From assembly GCA_020721225.1 (NCBI GenBank), contig DYNE01000001.1, positions 55,603 through 119,602 on the forward strand: a stretch of DNA of 64,000 nucleotides. Reading direction: 5' to 3'. Source of the stretch: Pelodictyon luteolum (GTDB lineage: Bacteria > Bacteroidota > Chlorobiia > Chlorobiales > Chlorobiaceae). The notes under the pieces are model-generated. The model had not been told where the DNA came from, did not search any database, and saw only the letters and a list, made by a program, of their open reading frames with translations. The number at the start of each line of letters is the position of its first letter. The stretch's first letter is position 1. Below, one piece after another: positions 52,678 to 63,136 of the stretch. Both the position numbers and the translations under genes were made by a program.

Positions 52678-53705
52678 AACCGGTAATCGTTAAACAGTCT
52701 AAAGCGTTTCTTAAAGTTCTTGCACTTTGCGTGCCTTTGCTCATGAATGTCGATGCTCCTCTGTTCGCTTCGCCGGAGCAGCCCGTAGCGGCGGTTCACG
52801 ATTCGGCTGCGGTGATGGCGGGTGAAGCTGCTGCGTCTCATGAAGCCGAAGCTCACGGAGCCGAGGCGGGCCACAGCGACAAGCCCGGTGAAGTGATCAT
52901 GCATCATATACTCGACAGCAATGTCTTTGCTTTCGAACCATTCGGTGAAGTGCATCTGCCGAAAATCGTCATAGGCGGATTCGATATTTCCATTACCAAG
53001 CATGTCGTTATGATGTGGTTGTCTGCGGCGATTGTCCTGCTTGTTTTTGGTTCGGTAGGAAGCAGTTACCGAAAGATGACTCCAAAAAACGCGCCGAAAG
53101 GTCTTGCCAACGCGATGGAAGCTCTCGTGGAGTTTATTCGTCTCGATGTCGCAAAATCGAACATCGGGCCGGGTTACGAAAAACATCTTCCTTATCTTCT
53201 TACGGTATTCTTTTTCATTCTTCTCTGTAACGTTCTTGGTCTGGTTCCATACGGAGCGACGGCTACCGGAAATGTCAACGTTACGCTCACGCTTGCGGTC
53301 TTCACGTTTTTTATTACCCAGACAGCGTCTCTGAAGGCTCACGGCATAAAAGGCTATCTTGCCCATCTTACCGCAGGCACGCATTGGTCGCTCTGGATTA
53401 TCATGATACCGATCGAAATCATCGGGCTCTTCACCAAGCCGTTTGCCCTTACCGTCCGACTTTTCGCGAACATGACTGCTGGCCATATCGTTATTCTCAG
53501 TCTTATTTTTATCAGCTTCATCCTGAAAAGCTATATCGTGGCAGTTGCCGTGTCAGTTCCATTTTCTATATTCATTTACCTGCTTGAAATTTTTGTAGCA
53601 TTTCTTCAGGCGTTTATTTTCACCATGCTTTCTGCGCTTTTCATAGGTCTTGCAACGGCGCACGAGGGACATGAAGAGCATGAGGCCGGAGTCGCGCATC
53701 ACTGA
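52674..53705 (+). CDS. atpB: ATP synthase F0 subunit a
   Basis: [44 protein letters not shown]-terminal signal-like, His/Ala-rich extension. Confidence 0.96.
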   Translation: MKPVIVKQSKAFLKVLALCVPLLMNVDAPLFASPEQPVAAVHDSAAVMAGEAAASHEAEAHGAEAGHSDKPGEVIMHHILDSNVFAFEPFGEVHLPKIVIGGFDISITKHVVMMWLSAAIVLLVFGSVGSSYRKMTPKNAPKGLANAMEALVEFIRLDVAKSNIGPGYEKHLPYLLTVFFFILLCNVLGLVPYGATATGNVNVTLTLAVFTFFITQTASLKAHGIKGYLAHLTAGTHWSLWIIMIPIEIIGLFTKPFALTVRLFANMTAGHIVILSLIFISFILKSYIVAVAVSVPFSIFIYLLEIFVAFLQAFIFTMLSALFIGLATAHEGHEEHEAGVAHH

Positions 53706-53819
53706 TTATAACAACACCGGCGCATCTGTTCGGAAGGCGATGCCGGAGAGTCGGGAAAGTTTTTACACTGCTCGTATTTTTTGCAAAACATACAACCAAT
53801 AAATGGAGGTAATTACAAG

Positions 53820-54041
53820 ATGGAAGGTTTGGGATTCTTAGGTGCCGGTATCGGCGCAGGTTTGGCTGTCATAGGTGCAGGTCTTGGTATCGGTAACATT
53901 GCCGCTTCAGCTGCAGAGGGTACTGCCCGTCAGCCGGAAGCTACATCGGAAATCCGTACAACAATGATTATCGCAGCAGCCCTTATCGAAGGCGTTGCTC
54001 TGTTCGGTGAGGTTATTTGCGTTCTGCTTGCTCTCAAGTAA
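53820..54041 (+). CDS. atpE: ATP synthase F0 subunit c
   Basis: MEGLGFLGAGIGAGLAVIGAGLGIGNIAASAAEGTARQPEATSEIRTTMIIAAALIEGVALFGEVICVLLALK. Confidence 0.97.
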   Translation: MEGLGFLGAGIGAGLAVIGAGLGIGNIAASAAEGTARQPEATSEIRTTMIIAAALIEGVALFGEVICVLLALK

Positions 54042-54149
54042 GCTTCTCGTAAAGCTAAGGCTTTTATCAGAACATATCCCGATTGCGGCTGGTCGTTTTC
54101 AACCAGACCGCAATCGGATTTTAATCAACCCGTTAAAGGAACAGTGTTC

Positions 54150-54677
54150 ATGCTTACGTCGGGAATCATACTGCTCAGCGGCGGTCTTTTAAGCCCCAAT
54201 CCGGGACTTATTTTTTGGACAGCGGTAACGTTCGTTATTGTGCTGCTCATTCTCAAACAGCTTGCATGGGGACCTATTATCTCTGCCCTTGAAGAGAGAG
54301 AAAAAGGAATTCAGTCATCCATTGACCGTGCGCACAGCGCAAAGGATGAGGCTGAGGCAATTCTTCGTAAAAACAGAGAATTGTTGGCAAAAGCCGATCT
54401 TGAGTCGGAACGTATTATTCGTGAAGGAAAAGATTATGGCGAGAAGCTTCGCCAGGAGATGACCGAAAAAGCCCAGGCTGAAGCGAAGAAAATGATTACG
54501 TTGGCAAAAGAGGAGATTGAGCAGGAAAAACGCCGCGCTCTTGATGTTCTGAGAAATGAAGTTGCCGATCTCGCCATCATGGGGGTTGAAAAAATTATCA
54601 AATCCAGCCTTGATGCTGATACACAGAAAAAAATTGTGGACAGCATGATTCAGGATCTCGCATCAAAACGTAACTGA
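54150..54677 (+). CDS. atpF: ATP synthase F0 subunit b
   Basis: [46 protein letters not shown] then long charged helix. Confidence 0.95.
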   Translation: MLTSGIILLSGGLLSPNPGLIFWTAVTFVIVLLILKQLAWGPIISALEEREKGIQSSIDRAHSAKDEAEAILRKNRELLAKADLESERIIREGKDYGEKLRQEMTEKAQAEAKKMITLAKEEIEQEKRRALDVLRNEVADLAIMGVEKIIKSSLDADTQKKIVDSMIQDLASKRN

Positions 54678-54690
54678 AAATTTTGCACGA

Positions 54691-55236
54691 ATGGCAAGTG
54701 TAATTGCAAGCAGAAGGTACGCATTGGCTCTTCTGTCCGCGGCTGAAGAGGGACAGTTTCTCGATCAGGCTACTGAGGCGCTCAATAGCATTAAAGAGAC
54801 TCTCTCCCAATCGCGTGATCTGGTTCATGTACTCAGAAGTCCATTGATCAATGGTGACAAGAAAACACATATTCTTGAAGAGGTTTTCAAAGATATCGCC
54901 GGTGAGAAAGTGATGATTTTTCTTCGCCTGCTTGCCCATAAAAAGAGGGCTGGTCAGCTTCCTGAAATTATCAGCGAGTACCAGAAATTGCTTGATGAAA
55001 AAAACGGAGTGATCAACGTTGCCATAAACAGCGCGGTCAAACTGAGTGATGAACAGGCAAAGGATCTTGTCAATAAACTGGCATCATACACCGGGAAGAA
55101 AGTTCGCGCAAAAATGCTGCTCAAAGAGGAGTTGCTTGGAGGTGTTACGGTTAAAATCGGGGATACCATCATTGATGGAAGCGTTCGCCACCAGCTTCAG
55201 CTTATGAAGAAATCGCTGCTTGCCGGAAAACTGTAA
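54691..55236 (+). CDS. atpH: ATP synthase F1 subunit delta
   Basis: SRRYALALLSAAEE...VLRSPLINGDKKTHILEEVF...LLGGVTVKIGDTIIDGSVRHQLQLMKKSL. Confidence 0.96.
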   Translation: MASVIASRRYALALLSAAEEGQFLDQATEALNSIKETLSQSRDLVHVLRSPLINGDKKTHILEEVFKDIAGEKVMIFLRLLAHKKRAGQLPEIISEYQKLLDEKNGVINVAINSAVKLSDEQAKDLVNKLASYTGKKVRAKMLLKEELLGGVTVKIGDTIIDGSVRHQLQLMKKSLLAGKL

Positions 55237-55260
55237 GCGCCTCGATATTCTTTTTTACTG

Positions 55261-55293
55261 AAATAGCCTGTTGATAAAACGGGCTATTTTTTT
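55261..55293 (+). terminator. Rho-independent terminator after atpH
   Basis: AAATAGCCTGTTgataAAACGGGCTATTTTTTT. Confidence 0.9.
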
Positions 55294-55351
55294 GTCGGAA
55301 TTTATTTATGATATTCTTTTTCTGCTGCAGGTCCGCGTTCAGGGTTGAATA

Positions 55352-55424
55352 GGGGCTTTAGCTCAGTTGGTAGAGCGTCTCGTTCGCAATGAGAAGGTCA
55401 GGGGTTCGACTCCCCTAAGCTCCA
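55352..55424 (+). tRNA. tRNA-Ala (anticodon CGC)
   Basis: GGGGCTT/AAGCTCC acceptor with G3:U70 pair, D-arm GCTCAGTTGGTAGAGC, anticodon loop TTCGCAA, T-arm AGGGGTTCGACTCCCCT; CCA not encoded. Confidence 0.96.
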
Positions 55425-55713
55425 CTATCAGGATATTTTCCTGTGGCATTGTCCTGCCTCCGCTTCCAATAGATTTTTATCATCTCTTTTCCGTATCGAT
55501 GGCCCTTTCGGCAGCACCTTCAGATATAATCGTTTATTTCATAAATAGATGCCTGACAATAATTGTTAACCGTTGCCAGAAGCGTCTATCAATGCTATAT
55601 TCAAAAGCATTTGTGATGTAATGCTATACCGCCTCTTGTTTTTTCGCATATTAATGAGGAAGGTGAATACATATTTTCCACTACAAAGACAAAAACGCAC
55701 AGGAGCTGATGTT

Positions 55714-56196
55714 ATGAAAATTATGAAAAACAACGTTGCCATTCTTGCCTTGCTTGTTGCATGTATGCTTCCGGTCTCTGCCGGAGCAGTTGCGCCATCG
55801 CAGGTAACCGCCCCTCAGTCGACAACGGCTGTCGATAATACGAAAGGTTTGTATGTCGTTATTACCGAAGCTGAGCCGATGACTCAGATGATGGCTCTGG
55901 TGCTTTCAACACAAACGGTCATGCAGGGGAAAAGCATACAGATTCTGCTCTGTGGACCGGGCGGAGATCTTGCCTTGCAGAAAAGTCGTCAGGTTATCAT
56001 GAAGCCACTGAACAAATCTCCCCAAATGCTGCTTGCCGATCTCATGGCGAAAGGAGTACAGGTTGAAGTGTGCCCTCTCTATCTTCCGAACAAAGGAAAG
56101 ACGGAGGCCGATCTTATCAAAGGCGTGACTGTTGCAAAACCTCCGGTTGTTGCTCAGAAACTTCGCGCTGATGGCATCAAGCTTTTTACGTTCTGA
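55714..56196 (+). CDS. Exported DsrE-like hypothetical protein
   Basis: Signal peptide; GLYVVITEAEPMTQMMALVLSTQTVMQGKSIQILLCGPGGDLAL; DsrE/F-like fold suspected. Confidence 0.6.
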   Translation: MKIMKNNVAILALLVACMLPVSAGAVAPSQVTAPQSTTAVDNTKGLYVVITEAEPMTQMMALVLSTQTVMQGKSIQILLCGPGGDLALQKSRQVIMKPLNKSPQMLLADLMAKGVQVEVCPLYLPNKGKTEADLIKGVTVAKPPVVAQKLRADGIKLFTF

Positions 56197-56210
56197 TCTC
56201 TTTTCTTATT

Positions 56211-56239
56211 CTGCAGAAGCTTCCTTATGGCTTCTGCAG
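56211..56239. repeat. Perfect inverted repeat (possible terminator stem)
   Basis: CTGCAGAAGC-ttccttatg-GCTTCTGCAG just after the exported protein gene; no strong T-run follows. Confidence 0.55.
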
Positions 56240-56764
56240 ATATTTTCTCCTCTGCAGAATACACATTCTTCGAAACCGATTTTTCCCGTCTCTTTTCAGA
56301 GTTCCTCACAGCATCGTACTCCTTCAGGCCATTTTATGGCTGAGACCTGATACGCATCTATCGGGATATCCGGTTGTGGTCGTTCATCACCTGCAGCATA
56401 TGGCAATTGTGGGAATTCCGTAAAAATGAGTCTTTATAATCACGCAGGGAGATTGTAAATTTAAAGCTGTATTGTTATTCACTGCATGTCGGCTTTGTTC
56501 TTTATTCCAGACAGTTGCAATGCGAAAAAATATCGGGCAGACCGTTCGCGTTATCCGCGTTGTTGCAGAAGTTACTGTTTTTAAGGATGCCGCCTGTTAC
56601 TTTCTGCCCGTAACTGACGGATAGGTTTGCAGGCAGGCTGCCCTGAGCCATTTGAGCCGCCACTCTTCCGTTATGCTTCAGTGATGGCGAAAGGGTTGCT
56701 GTTTTTTTATTTATCTTGTATTCTTATGCTTAATTAAAACCCAATGGCCTAACGGAGTTATACT

Positions 56765-57664
56765 ATGCCTCGTACCAGATTGTCCTTGCGTTCAGCTTTG
56801 ATGATATTCCCCGTCTCTGCGCTTCTGTTTTCTGCCTGTTCATCGTCAAAGGTTTCCTCACTCGATTCTTCCGGCTCTGTTGAAAGCAGATACGGAAAGG
56901 CTCTCGGTTACTATAACAAGGAAGACTTCGAAGATGCCGCGCTTGAACTTGAGCCGGTAATGTTTTCATCTCGCGCAACGGCGTTTGAAGACGATGTTCT
57001 TTTCCTGCTTGGACAGTCGTATTATAAATCCGAACAGTACCTGCTTGCCGTCGATATGTACTCGAGGCTTCTTCAGCAGGTTCCATCTTCGCCGTTTGCC
57101 AGGCAGGCCCAGTTCCAGCTGGCAATGTCGCATGAGCAGCTCTCTTCTCATTTTGAGCTCGATCATGAACATACCCTCAAGGCTATTCAGCAATTTGCTC
57201 TTTATCTGGAGGCCTATCCTGGCAGGGACTCTTCGCAGATATCTGCCGATGCGGATATGTACAGGGAACTTCTGAAAGTCAATCCCTCCAATGAGTCATA
57301 CAAAGAACGGTATGCAAATTTTCAGGCTGAACTTGAAAGTGTGCAGTCTCAGGGATATGCCGAAAAAGCTATAGTGAAACTTCGGGAAAAGCTTACGAAA
57401 AACACTTATTTTATCGCTCGCCAGTATATCCAGCTCAAAAAATACAAAGCAGCAGGAGTTTATTTCGATGTAGTGATCAAGCGCTATCCTGATACGATTT
57501 ATTTCGAGCAGGCGTGGAAAGGTCGAATCGATGTTATGATCGAACGCAAAAAGTGGTTTGATGCAAGACAGGCGGTCGATCAGTATCTGCAGCTATTTCC
57601 TGACAAAAGTGCCGAAATGCAGGATACTCGTGACCAGATCATGAAAAATTTCAGCAACGCCTGA
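56765..57664 (+). CDS. bamD: Outer membrane assembly lipoprotein BamD-like
   Basis: Lipobox LFSAC; ESRYGKALGYYNKEDFEDAALELEPV TPR repeats. Confidence 0.87.
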   Translation: MPRTRLSLRSALMIFPVSALLFSACSSSKVSSLDSSGSVESRYGKALGYYNKEDFEDAALELEPVMFSSRATAFEDDVLFLLGQSYYKSEQYLLAVDMYSRLLQQVPSSPFARQAQFQLAMSHEQLSSHFELDHEHTLKAIQQFALYLEAYPGRDSSQISADADMYRELLKVNPSNESYKERYANFQAELESVQSQGYAEKAIVKLREKLTKNTYFIARQYIQLKKYKAAGVYFDVVIKRYPDTIYFEQAWKGRIDVMIERKKWFDARQAVDQYLQLFPDKSAEMQDTRDQIMKNFSNA

Positions 57665-57674
57665 ACCTTTTTCC

Positions 57675-58271
57675 GTGCATGTTGCGCTCTATGGAGGGTC
57701 GTTCGACCCTCCGCATAACGGGCATCTGGCGCTCTGCCTCTTTGCCGTTGAGTTGCTGCGTATCGACCGGCTGATTATTTCGGTATCCATCAATCCGTTC
57801 AAATGGCGGTACGGGGCAGCCGATGAACAGAGAAAGCAGATGGCTTGTCTGTTTGCGGACGAGCTTTCGCGAGTTGGCATTTCTGCAGAGGTTAGCGGAT
57901 GGGAGCTTGAAAAAAAACAACCATCATATACGGTCGATCTTATCCGTTATGTACGTTCGGTCTATCCGCTCGATCGGCTCACCCTTCTGATAGGCGAGGA
58001 CAGTTTCAGGGAGATACGCTCCTGGAAATCCTGGGAAACGCTTCCGTCTCTCTGTGATCTCGCGGTTTTCAGGCGTACTTCGCAGGAAGATCATCGGGAG
58101 AACCCCTCCTTTCCGTTTTCATCCGGCACGGTTCGTTTTATCGATTTCGATTATCCGCTTTCATCTACCGTCATCAGAGAGAGAGTTGCCGCCGATCTGC
58201 CCGTAGGTGATCTTCTGCCCTCAGCGATCAGGTGTTATATTGCAAGGCACGGGTTATACCGTCAGGGATAA
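57675..58271 (+). CDS. nadD: Nicotinate-nucleotide adenylyltransferase
   Basis: VALYGGSFDPPHNGHLAL; LIGEDSFREIRSWKSWE; YPLSSTVIRERVA. Confidence 0.95.
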   Translation: MHVALYGGSFDPPHNGHLALCLFAVELLRIDRLIISVSINPFKWRYGAADEQRKQMACLFADELSRVGISAEVSGWELEKKQPSYTVDLIRYVRSVYPLDRLTLLIGEDSFREIRSWKSWETLPSLCDLAVFRRTSQEDHRENPSFPFSSGTVRFIDFDYPLSSTVIRERVAADLPVGDLLPSAIRCYIARHGLYRQG

Positions 58272-58279
58272 ATCCCCAT

Positions 58280-59935
58280 TCACATCGATTCCGGCGCCGA
58301 TATACCGAGAATGGTAAACCCGTTTCGCAGTACCTGTCTGGTTGCCAGAGATAAAAAGAGTCTTGCCGTACGGATGTCGGGATCGGCCTTGAGGATCGGG
58401 CACTCCTGGTAGAATTTATGATACTGTTCGGCAACGGAGTGCAGGTACTCGACCATTTTCTGCGGTTCCAGCAGACGTATCGCCGTCCTGATGACCTCAG
58501 GATAATCAAGCAGGGTAAACCCGAGCTGGATTTCGGGTTCCAGAGAGAGTCTCTGCAGCAGATGGGCTCCTGATCCGTCCGGTTTGAATCCGACTTCTTC
58601 CGCTGCAATACGCAGCAGGCTGCAGATACGGGCATGGGCATATTGCAGGTAAAAGACGGGGTTGTCTTTCGACTGTTTTTTAGCAAGCTCGATATCGAAG
58701 TTCAGGTGCGAATCCTTGCTGCGCATGATAAAGAAAAGGCGGGTGGCATCGGCGCCGACATCATCGATCAGTTCATCCAGCAGATCGGCGTTTCCCTTTC
58801 TGGTTGACATTTTGACGGTTTCGCCGTCAACGGTAGTTGTAACGAACTGATTGATGGCTACCCGCATTTTCGATGTATCGTGACCAAGAATGCGCAGTGC
58901 CTCCAGAACATCGGGGTATTCGTCGATATGGTCGGCTCCGAACACATTGACGATAAGATCGAACTTCCGGCGGTATTTATCGAGATGATAGGCGATATCC
59001 GGCAGCCGGTAGCTTGGTTCTCCGGATGATTTTACCAGCACTTTATCTTTTTCCTGACCGAGTTTTGTGGTAAGAAACCAGGTGGCGCCCTCATATCGGT
59101 CAATGAATCCTTTCGACTCAAGCAGCTCAAGAACCCGATCGTTCGCTGATTTTCCGTTTTCTTCAGCGATGTAGAGGGTGTGTTCGTTGAAAAACGAGTC
59201 ATGTCGGATATCGATACGCGCGAGGGTTTTTTTGATGGAGCTGAAAATAATAGATTCCGCAGTATCCTTGAATATGCCGGGATCATCGCTGTCGATAAGC
59301 GACGATTCGTGTTCATGAAAGAGTATTTCCGCAATTTCCCTGATATACTCTCCCTGGTAATGGGAGTCAGGAAAAACGATATCGCGTCCGCAGCGCTCCA
59401 TATAACGGTAACGGACGGATTCCCCGAGAATCTGCATCTGCCTGCCGGCATCGTTGAAATAATACTCTCTTGTAAGGCTGTATCCCTGCGTTTCAAGCAG
59501 GTTCGCGATACAGTCGCCAAGTACCCCGCCCCGCCCTCTGCCTATGGTCAGCGGTCCGGTCGGGTTGGCGCTGACATATTCGACGATGGCGGTTCTGCCT
59601 TTGCCTGCGCACGAAGAGCCATACCCTTTGCCCTCAAGCAGGATATGCTCCACCGACTGCATGATGAACAAAGGCGTAAGGTAGAAGTTAATGAATCCCG
59701 GTCCGGCAATCTCAATGCGCTCAACGGTACCGTCAGGAAAGATCATCTGTCCGATAAGTTCGGCTGCCAGTTCTCTCGGGTTCCGACGACACTCTTTCGA
59801 GAGCAGAAGTGCGATGTTGGTCGAGAAATCACCGTTTTTTTTGTCGGTGGGTTTTTCGATCTGCACCGGTTTGTCAGTTTCTATTGCAGCGGACTGCAGT
59901 GCACTTTTGATGACCGGGAGTAAAAATTCTTGCAT
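58280..59935 (-). CDS. argS: Arginyl-tRNA synthetase
   Basis: 551 aa; [61 protein letters not shown]. Confidence 0.96.
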   Translation of the reverse strand: MQEFLLPVIKSALQSAAIETDKPVQIEKPTDKKNGDFSTNIALLLSKECRRNPRELAAELIGQMIFPDGTVERIEIAGPGFINFYLTPLFIMQSVEHILLEGKGYGSSCAGKGRTAIVEYVSANPTGPLTIGRGRGGVLGDCIANLLETQGYSLTREYYFNDAGRQMQILGESVRYRYMERCGRDIVFPDSHYQGEYIREIAEILFHEHESSLIDSDDPGIFKDTAESIIFSSIKKTLARIDIRHDSFFNEHTLYIAEENGKSANDRVLELLESKGFIDRYEGATWFLTTKLGQEKDKVLVKSSGEPSYRLPDIAYHLDKYRRKFDLIVNVFGADHIDEYPDVLEALRILGHDTSKMRVAINQFVTTTVDGETVKMSTRKGNADLLDELIDDVGADATRLFFIMRSKDSHLNFDIELAKKQSKDNPVFYLQYAHARICSLLRIAAEEVGFKPDGSGAHLLQRLSLEPEIQLGFTLLDYPEVIRTAIRLLEPQKMVEYLHSVAEQYHKFYQECPILKADPDIRTARLFLSLATRQVLRNGFTILGISAPESM

Positions 59936-59944
59936 CGGAACAGG

Positions 59945-60646
59945 TTATAAGGTTTCGGTACGGGACTCATGAAGCCGTTCGAGCAGGCCGACCGGGTCCA
60001 GTTGCATGAAATCATCGATTATTTCAAGGACGTTACTGCAGGCGGCAAAGGCGTCATGGCTGTTTGTTGTGGTCAGCGCAACGCAGCTCATTCCCGCTCT
60101 TGAAGCGGCTTCGATTCCCGGCAGCGCATCTTCGAAAACAATACAGTCCGCAGGTTCGACTTCAAGCAGTTCTGCCGCCCTGAGAAATATGTCCGGAGCG
60201 GGTTTGCCCTCCTTGACATGATGGGAGCCTACGATGGCCTGAAAAAAACGTCTGGTTTCAAGAAGGCCAAGGACATAGTCGGTATTTTTCGCACCTGAAC
60301 CGGTACCTACGGCAAGGGCGATACCGGCCATCTCTGCATGTTCAAGAAAGGTATGGAGGCCTGAAAGGGGTTTGATAAGAGAACGGGAATTTACCCGGTA
60401 GAGAAAATCTTTCAATTCCGTCAGCCGCTCGGCTTCCTGGGGAGTGATGTCGGGATCGAGAAAATATCGAAGCACATCAGGGCCTTTCATGCCCGCCGTT
60501 TCGACAAGGTACCGTTCCGGATCGAGTCCTTCGAGGCCGTAGTCCCTGAATAGCTCGACCCATGATGCAGCATGCAGTTTCATGTTGTCCGTCAGGACTC
60601 CGTCCATATCGAAAATAAAGGCATATTGTTTCGCTGGCAGTATCAT
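59945..60646 (-). CDS. HAD-superfamily hydrolase (beta-phosphoglucomutase-like)
   Basis: FIFDMDGVLTDNMKLHAASWVELF; VGTGSGAKN; VFEDALPGIEAASRAGM. Confidence 0.93.
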   Translation of the reverse strand: MILPAKQYAFIFDMDGVLTDNMKLHAASWVELFRDYGLEGLDPERYLVETAGMKGPDVLRYFLDPDITPQEAERLTELKDFLYRVNSRSLIKPLSGLHTFLEHAEMAGIALAVGTGSGAKNTDYVLGLLETRRFFQAIVGSHHVKEGKPAPDIFLRAAELLEVEPADCIVFEDALPGIEAASRAGMSCVALTTTNSHDAFAACSNVLEIIDDFMQLDPVGLLERLHESRTETL

Positions 60647-60688
60647 CGTATCATTTTTCGGAATTGTAGAGAGTGCCCGGTGCAAAGC

Positions 60689-61711
60689 TTATCCAAGCTT
60701 CATGGCGGTCCGGACTTCCTGCATGGTTTGCGAGGCAAGAGCACGGGCTTTTATTTCGCCTTCGAGCAGAATCTCCCGGACAAGCTCTATCCGGTCCTCA
60801 TAGTAGCGGCGTTTTTCAAGAAGCGGTTCCAGTTCCTCCGAAATTGCGGCTGCACAGAGCTTTTTGCAGTCAACGCAGCCGAGAGCGCCGGAACGGCAAC
60901 CGGTTTCGATGGAATCAAGCTCCTCCCGGGCAGTAAACCGTTTATGGTAGCTGAAGACCGTGCAGACTTCCGGTCGTCCGGGATCGTTTCTTCTGACTTT
61001 CAAGGTGTCCGTTACGGCGTTTCTGACTTTTTTGAGCACCTCTTCCGGCGTGTCGGAAAGCAGTATGGTGTTCCCGAGCGATTTTGACATTTTCGCTTTG
61101 CCGTCGAGACCGACCAGCCTTGAAAATTTCGTGATTTTTGGCTCAGGCTCCGGAAAAACGTTTCCGGTTTCAGGATGAGGGTAGTGGAAATTGAATTTAC
61201 GGGCGATCTCTCTGGTTATTTCAACATGCGGGATCTGATCTTCGCCTACTGGTACGATATTTCCCTTGTAGAGCAGTATGTCCGCTGCCTGCAGAACCGG
61301 ATATCCGAGATGTCCGTATGTCAGGGAGTCCATGTTCAGGTCGCGAACCTGTTCCTTCAGTGTCGGATTTCGTTCAAGTCTCGATGAGGTTATCAGCATG
61401 GCGAAAAGGAGAAACAGCTCTGCATGCTCCTTGACCTGCGACTGCCGGAAAACAGGGCTTTTTTCCGGATCCACTCCCGCGGCAAGCCAGTCCAGCAGCA
61501 TATCGATGGTGTGCTGGTATGCGTCGGCAGTTTCCAGCGATGTGGTCAGAATATGATAGTCCGCTATGAGAAAGCAGGTTTCATAAACTCTTGAGCCGTC
61601 TTCTGCAAGGAGGTTCTGCTGGTGAACCCAGTTTTCAAGTGCGCCGGTGTAGTGTCCAAGGTGCAGTTTCCCGGTCGGCCGCATCCCGCTTAAAATGCGA
61701 AGAGTTCCCAT
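60689..61711 (-). CDS. trpS: Tryptophanyl-tRNA synthetase
   Basis: MGTLRILSGMRPTGKLHLGHYTGALENW; DGKAKMSKSLGNTI; start trimmed from ORF at 61861. Confidence 0.96.
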   Translation of the reverse strand: MGTLRILSGMRPTGKLHLGHYTGALENWVHQQNLLAEDGSRVYETCFLIADYHILTTSLETADAYQHTIDMLLDWLAAGVDPEKSPVFRQSQVKEHAELFLLFAMLITSSRLERNPTLKEQVRDLNMDSLTYGHLGYPVLQAADILLYKGNIVPVGEDQIPHVEITREIARKFNFHYPHPETGNVFPEPEPKITKFSRLVGLDGKAKMSKSLGNTILLSDTPEEVLKKVRNAVTDTLKVRRNDPGRPEVCTVFSYHKRFTAREELDSIETGCRSGALGCVDCKKLCAAAISEELEPLLEKRRYYEDRIELVREILLEGEIKARALASQTMQEVRTAMKLG

Positions 61712-61926
61712 AAAAAAGTTGTCCGCCGCAGGGAATTGAAAGAAGATAAAAAACTGCCCCTTGCGGCGCTGTCGCAGTCGTTTATAGTTGCCGTAAATGC
61801 TTAGGAAGTTATAACAGTTGCAAGAAAGATAAAAGACCTTTTGTTTGTTTTTTGTTTTCATTACACTATATTATGCAACTTGTTTCGATTTCTTGACACA
61901 AAAAGATTTCTGAAACAGCTATATTT

Positions 61927-62028
61927 AGAGAGTAAGTCCTATACAACATTCGGTTGCCCAACCATGTCAGATCCGGAAGGAAGCAGCATCCGGTAATTCG
62001 AGTGTGTGATATAGTAAGCTTGCTCTCT
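61927..62028 (+). ncRNA. ffs: Small bacterial SRP RNA (4.5S-like)
   Basis: GGTTGCCCAACCatGTCAGATCCGGAAGGAAGCAGCATCCGGTAA conserved apical domain; closing stem AGAGAGTAAG.CCTATA / TATAGTAAGCTTGCTCTCT followed by T-run. Confidence 0.92.
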
Positions 62029-62065
62029 TTTTTTTTGAACAAAATCAATCGCACGGAAGGTTACC

Positions 62066-63115
62066 ATGGAATCAGGAACCGCAAAGAAAGAACTGCTCAA
62101 TGCGCCTGTACGGCATATTGATATCAAACAGCTTAATATTGTTCCCCTCATTGACCAGATGGGAGATACCGCCTTTCAGGCCCGCAATCTCGCAAGAGCC
62201 GCTACGATTGTGGATCTCATGCAGCAGGACAAGGAGTGCGCCGTCATCCTCACGCTCGCCGGTTCGCTCATCAGCGCCGGTCTTAAGCAGGTCATCATCG
62301 ACATGATCGACAACCACATGGTTGACGCCATCGTCTCCACCGGCGCCAACATCGTCGATCAGGACTTTTTCGAAGCGCTCGGCTTCAAACACTACAAAGG
62401 CACGCCGTTCATCGACGACGCCATTCTTCGCGACATGCACGTCGATCGCATCTACGACACCTATATCGACGAGGACGACCTGCGCGTCTGCGACGAAACC
62501 ATGGGCAAGATCGCCGACTCCATGCAGCCCGGCGCGTACTCGTCGCGCGAGTTCATCATCGAGATGGCAAAATACATCGAGGCAAACAACCTCGACAAAA
62601 ACTCCATCGTCTATAAAGCATACGAAAAGGGTGTACCGATTTTCTGTCCGGCATTCAGCGACTGCTCGGCCGGTTTCGGTCTGGTGCACCACCAGTGGCA
62701 CAATCCGGACAACCATGTGGCCATCGACTCCGTGAAGGATTTCCGTGAGCTGACCAAAGTCAAAATCGAGAACGACAGAACCGGCATTTTCATGATCGGT
62801 GGCGGCGTGCCCAAGAACTTCACGCAGGACATCGTAGTGGCAGCCGAAGTGCTCGGTTACGAGGAGGTCTCCATGCACACCTATGCCGTGCAGATCACCG
62901 TCGCTGACGAACGTGACGGTGCGCTTTCCGGTTCCACCCTCAAAGAGGCCAGTTCCTGGGGCAAGGTCGATACCGTGTACGAGCAGATGGTGTTTGCCGA
63001 GGCAACCATCGCCATGCCGCTCATCGCCGGCTATGCCTATCACAAGCGCAACTGGGAAGGTCGTACGGCAAAGAACTTCAACGCAATGCTCGACAAACAG
63101 AGCGTCAGCGCATAA
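62066..63115 (+). CDS. Deoxyhypusine synthase-like protein
   Basis: 349 aa; LAGSLISAGLKQVIIDMIDNHMVDAIVSTGANIVDQDFFEALG; PIFCPAFSDCSAGFGLV; MIGGGVPKNFTQD. Confidence 0.93.
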   Translation: MESGTAKKELLNAPVRHIDIKQLNIVPLIDQMGDTAFQARNLARAATIVDLMQQDKECAVILTLAGSLISAGLKQVIIDMIDNHMVDAIVSTGANIVDQDFFEALGFKHYKGTPFIDDAILRDMHVDRIYDTYIDEDDLRVCDETMGKIADSMQPGAYSSREFIIEMAKYIEANNLDKNSIVYKAYEKGVPIFCPAFSDCSAGFGLVHHQWHNPDNHVAIDSVKDFRELTKVKIENDRTGIFMIGGGVPKNFTQDIVVAAEVLGYEEVSMHTYAVQITVADERDGALSGSTLKEASSWGKVDTVYEQMVFAEATIAMPLIAGYAYHKRNWEGRTAKNFNAMLDKQSVSA

Positions 63116-63136
63116 CCGATCATAAAAGGGGGACGC

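Noticed and set aside
62072-63043. 323-aa minus-strand ORF opposite the deoxyhypusine synthase-like gene
   Set aside because: Antisense to a clear conserved enzyme with C-ending codons; Val/Asp-rich low-complexity product typical of shadow ORFs
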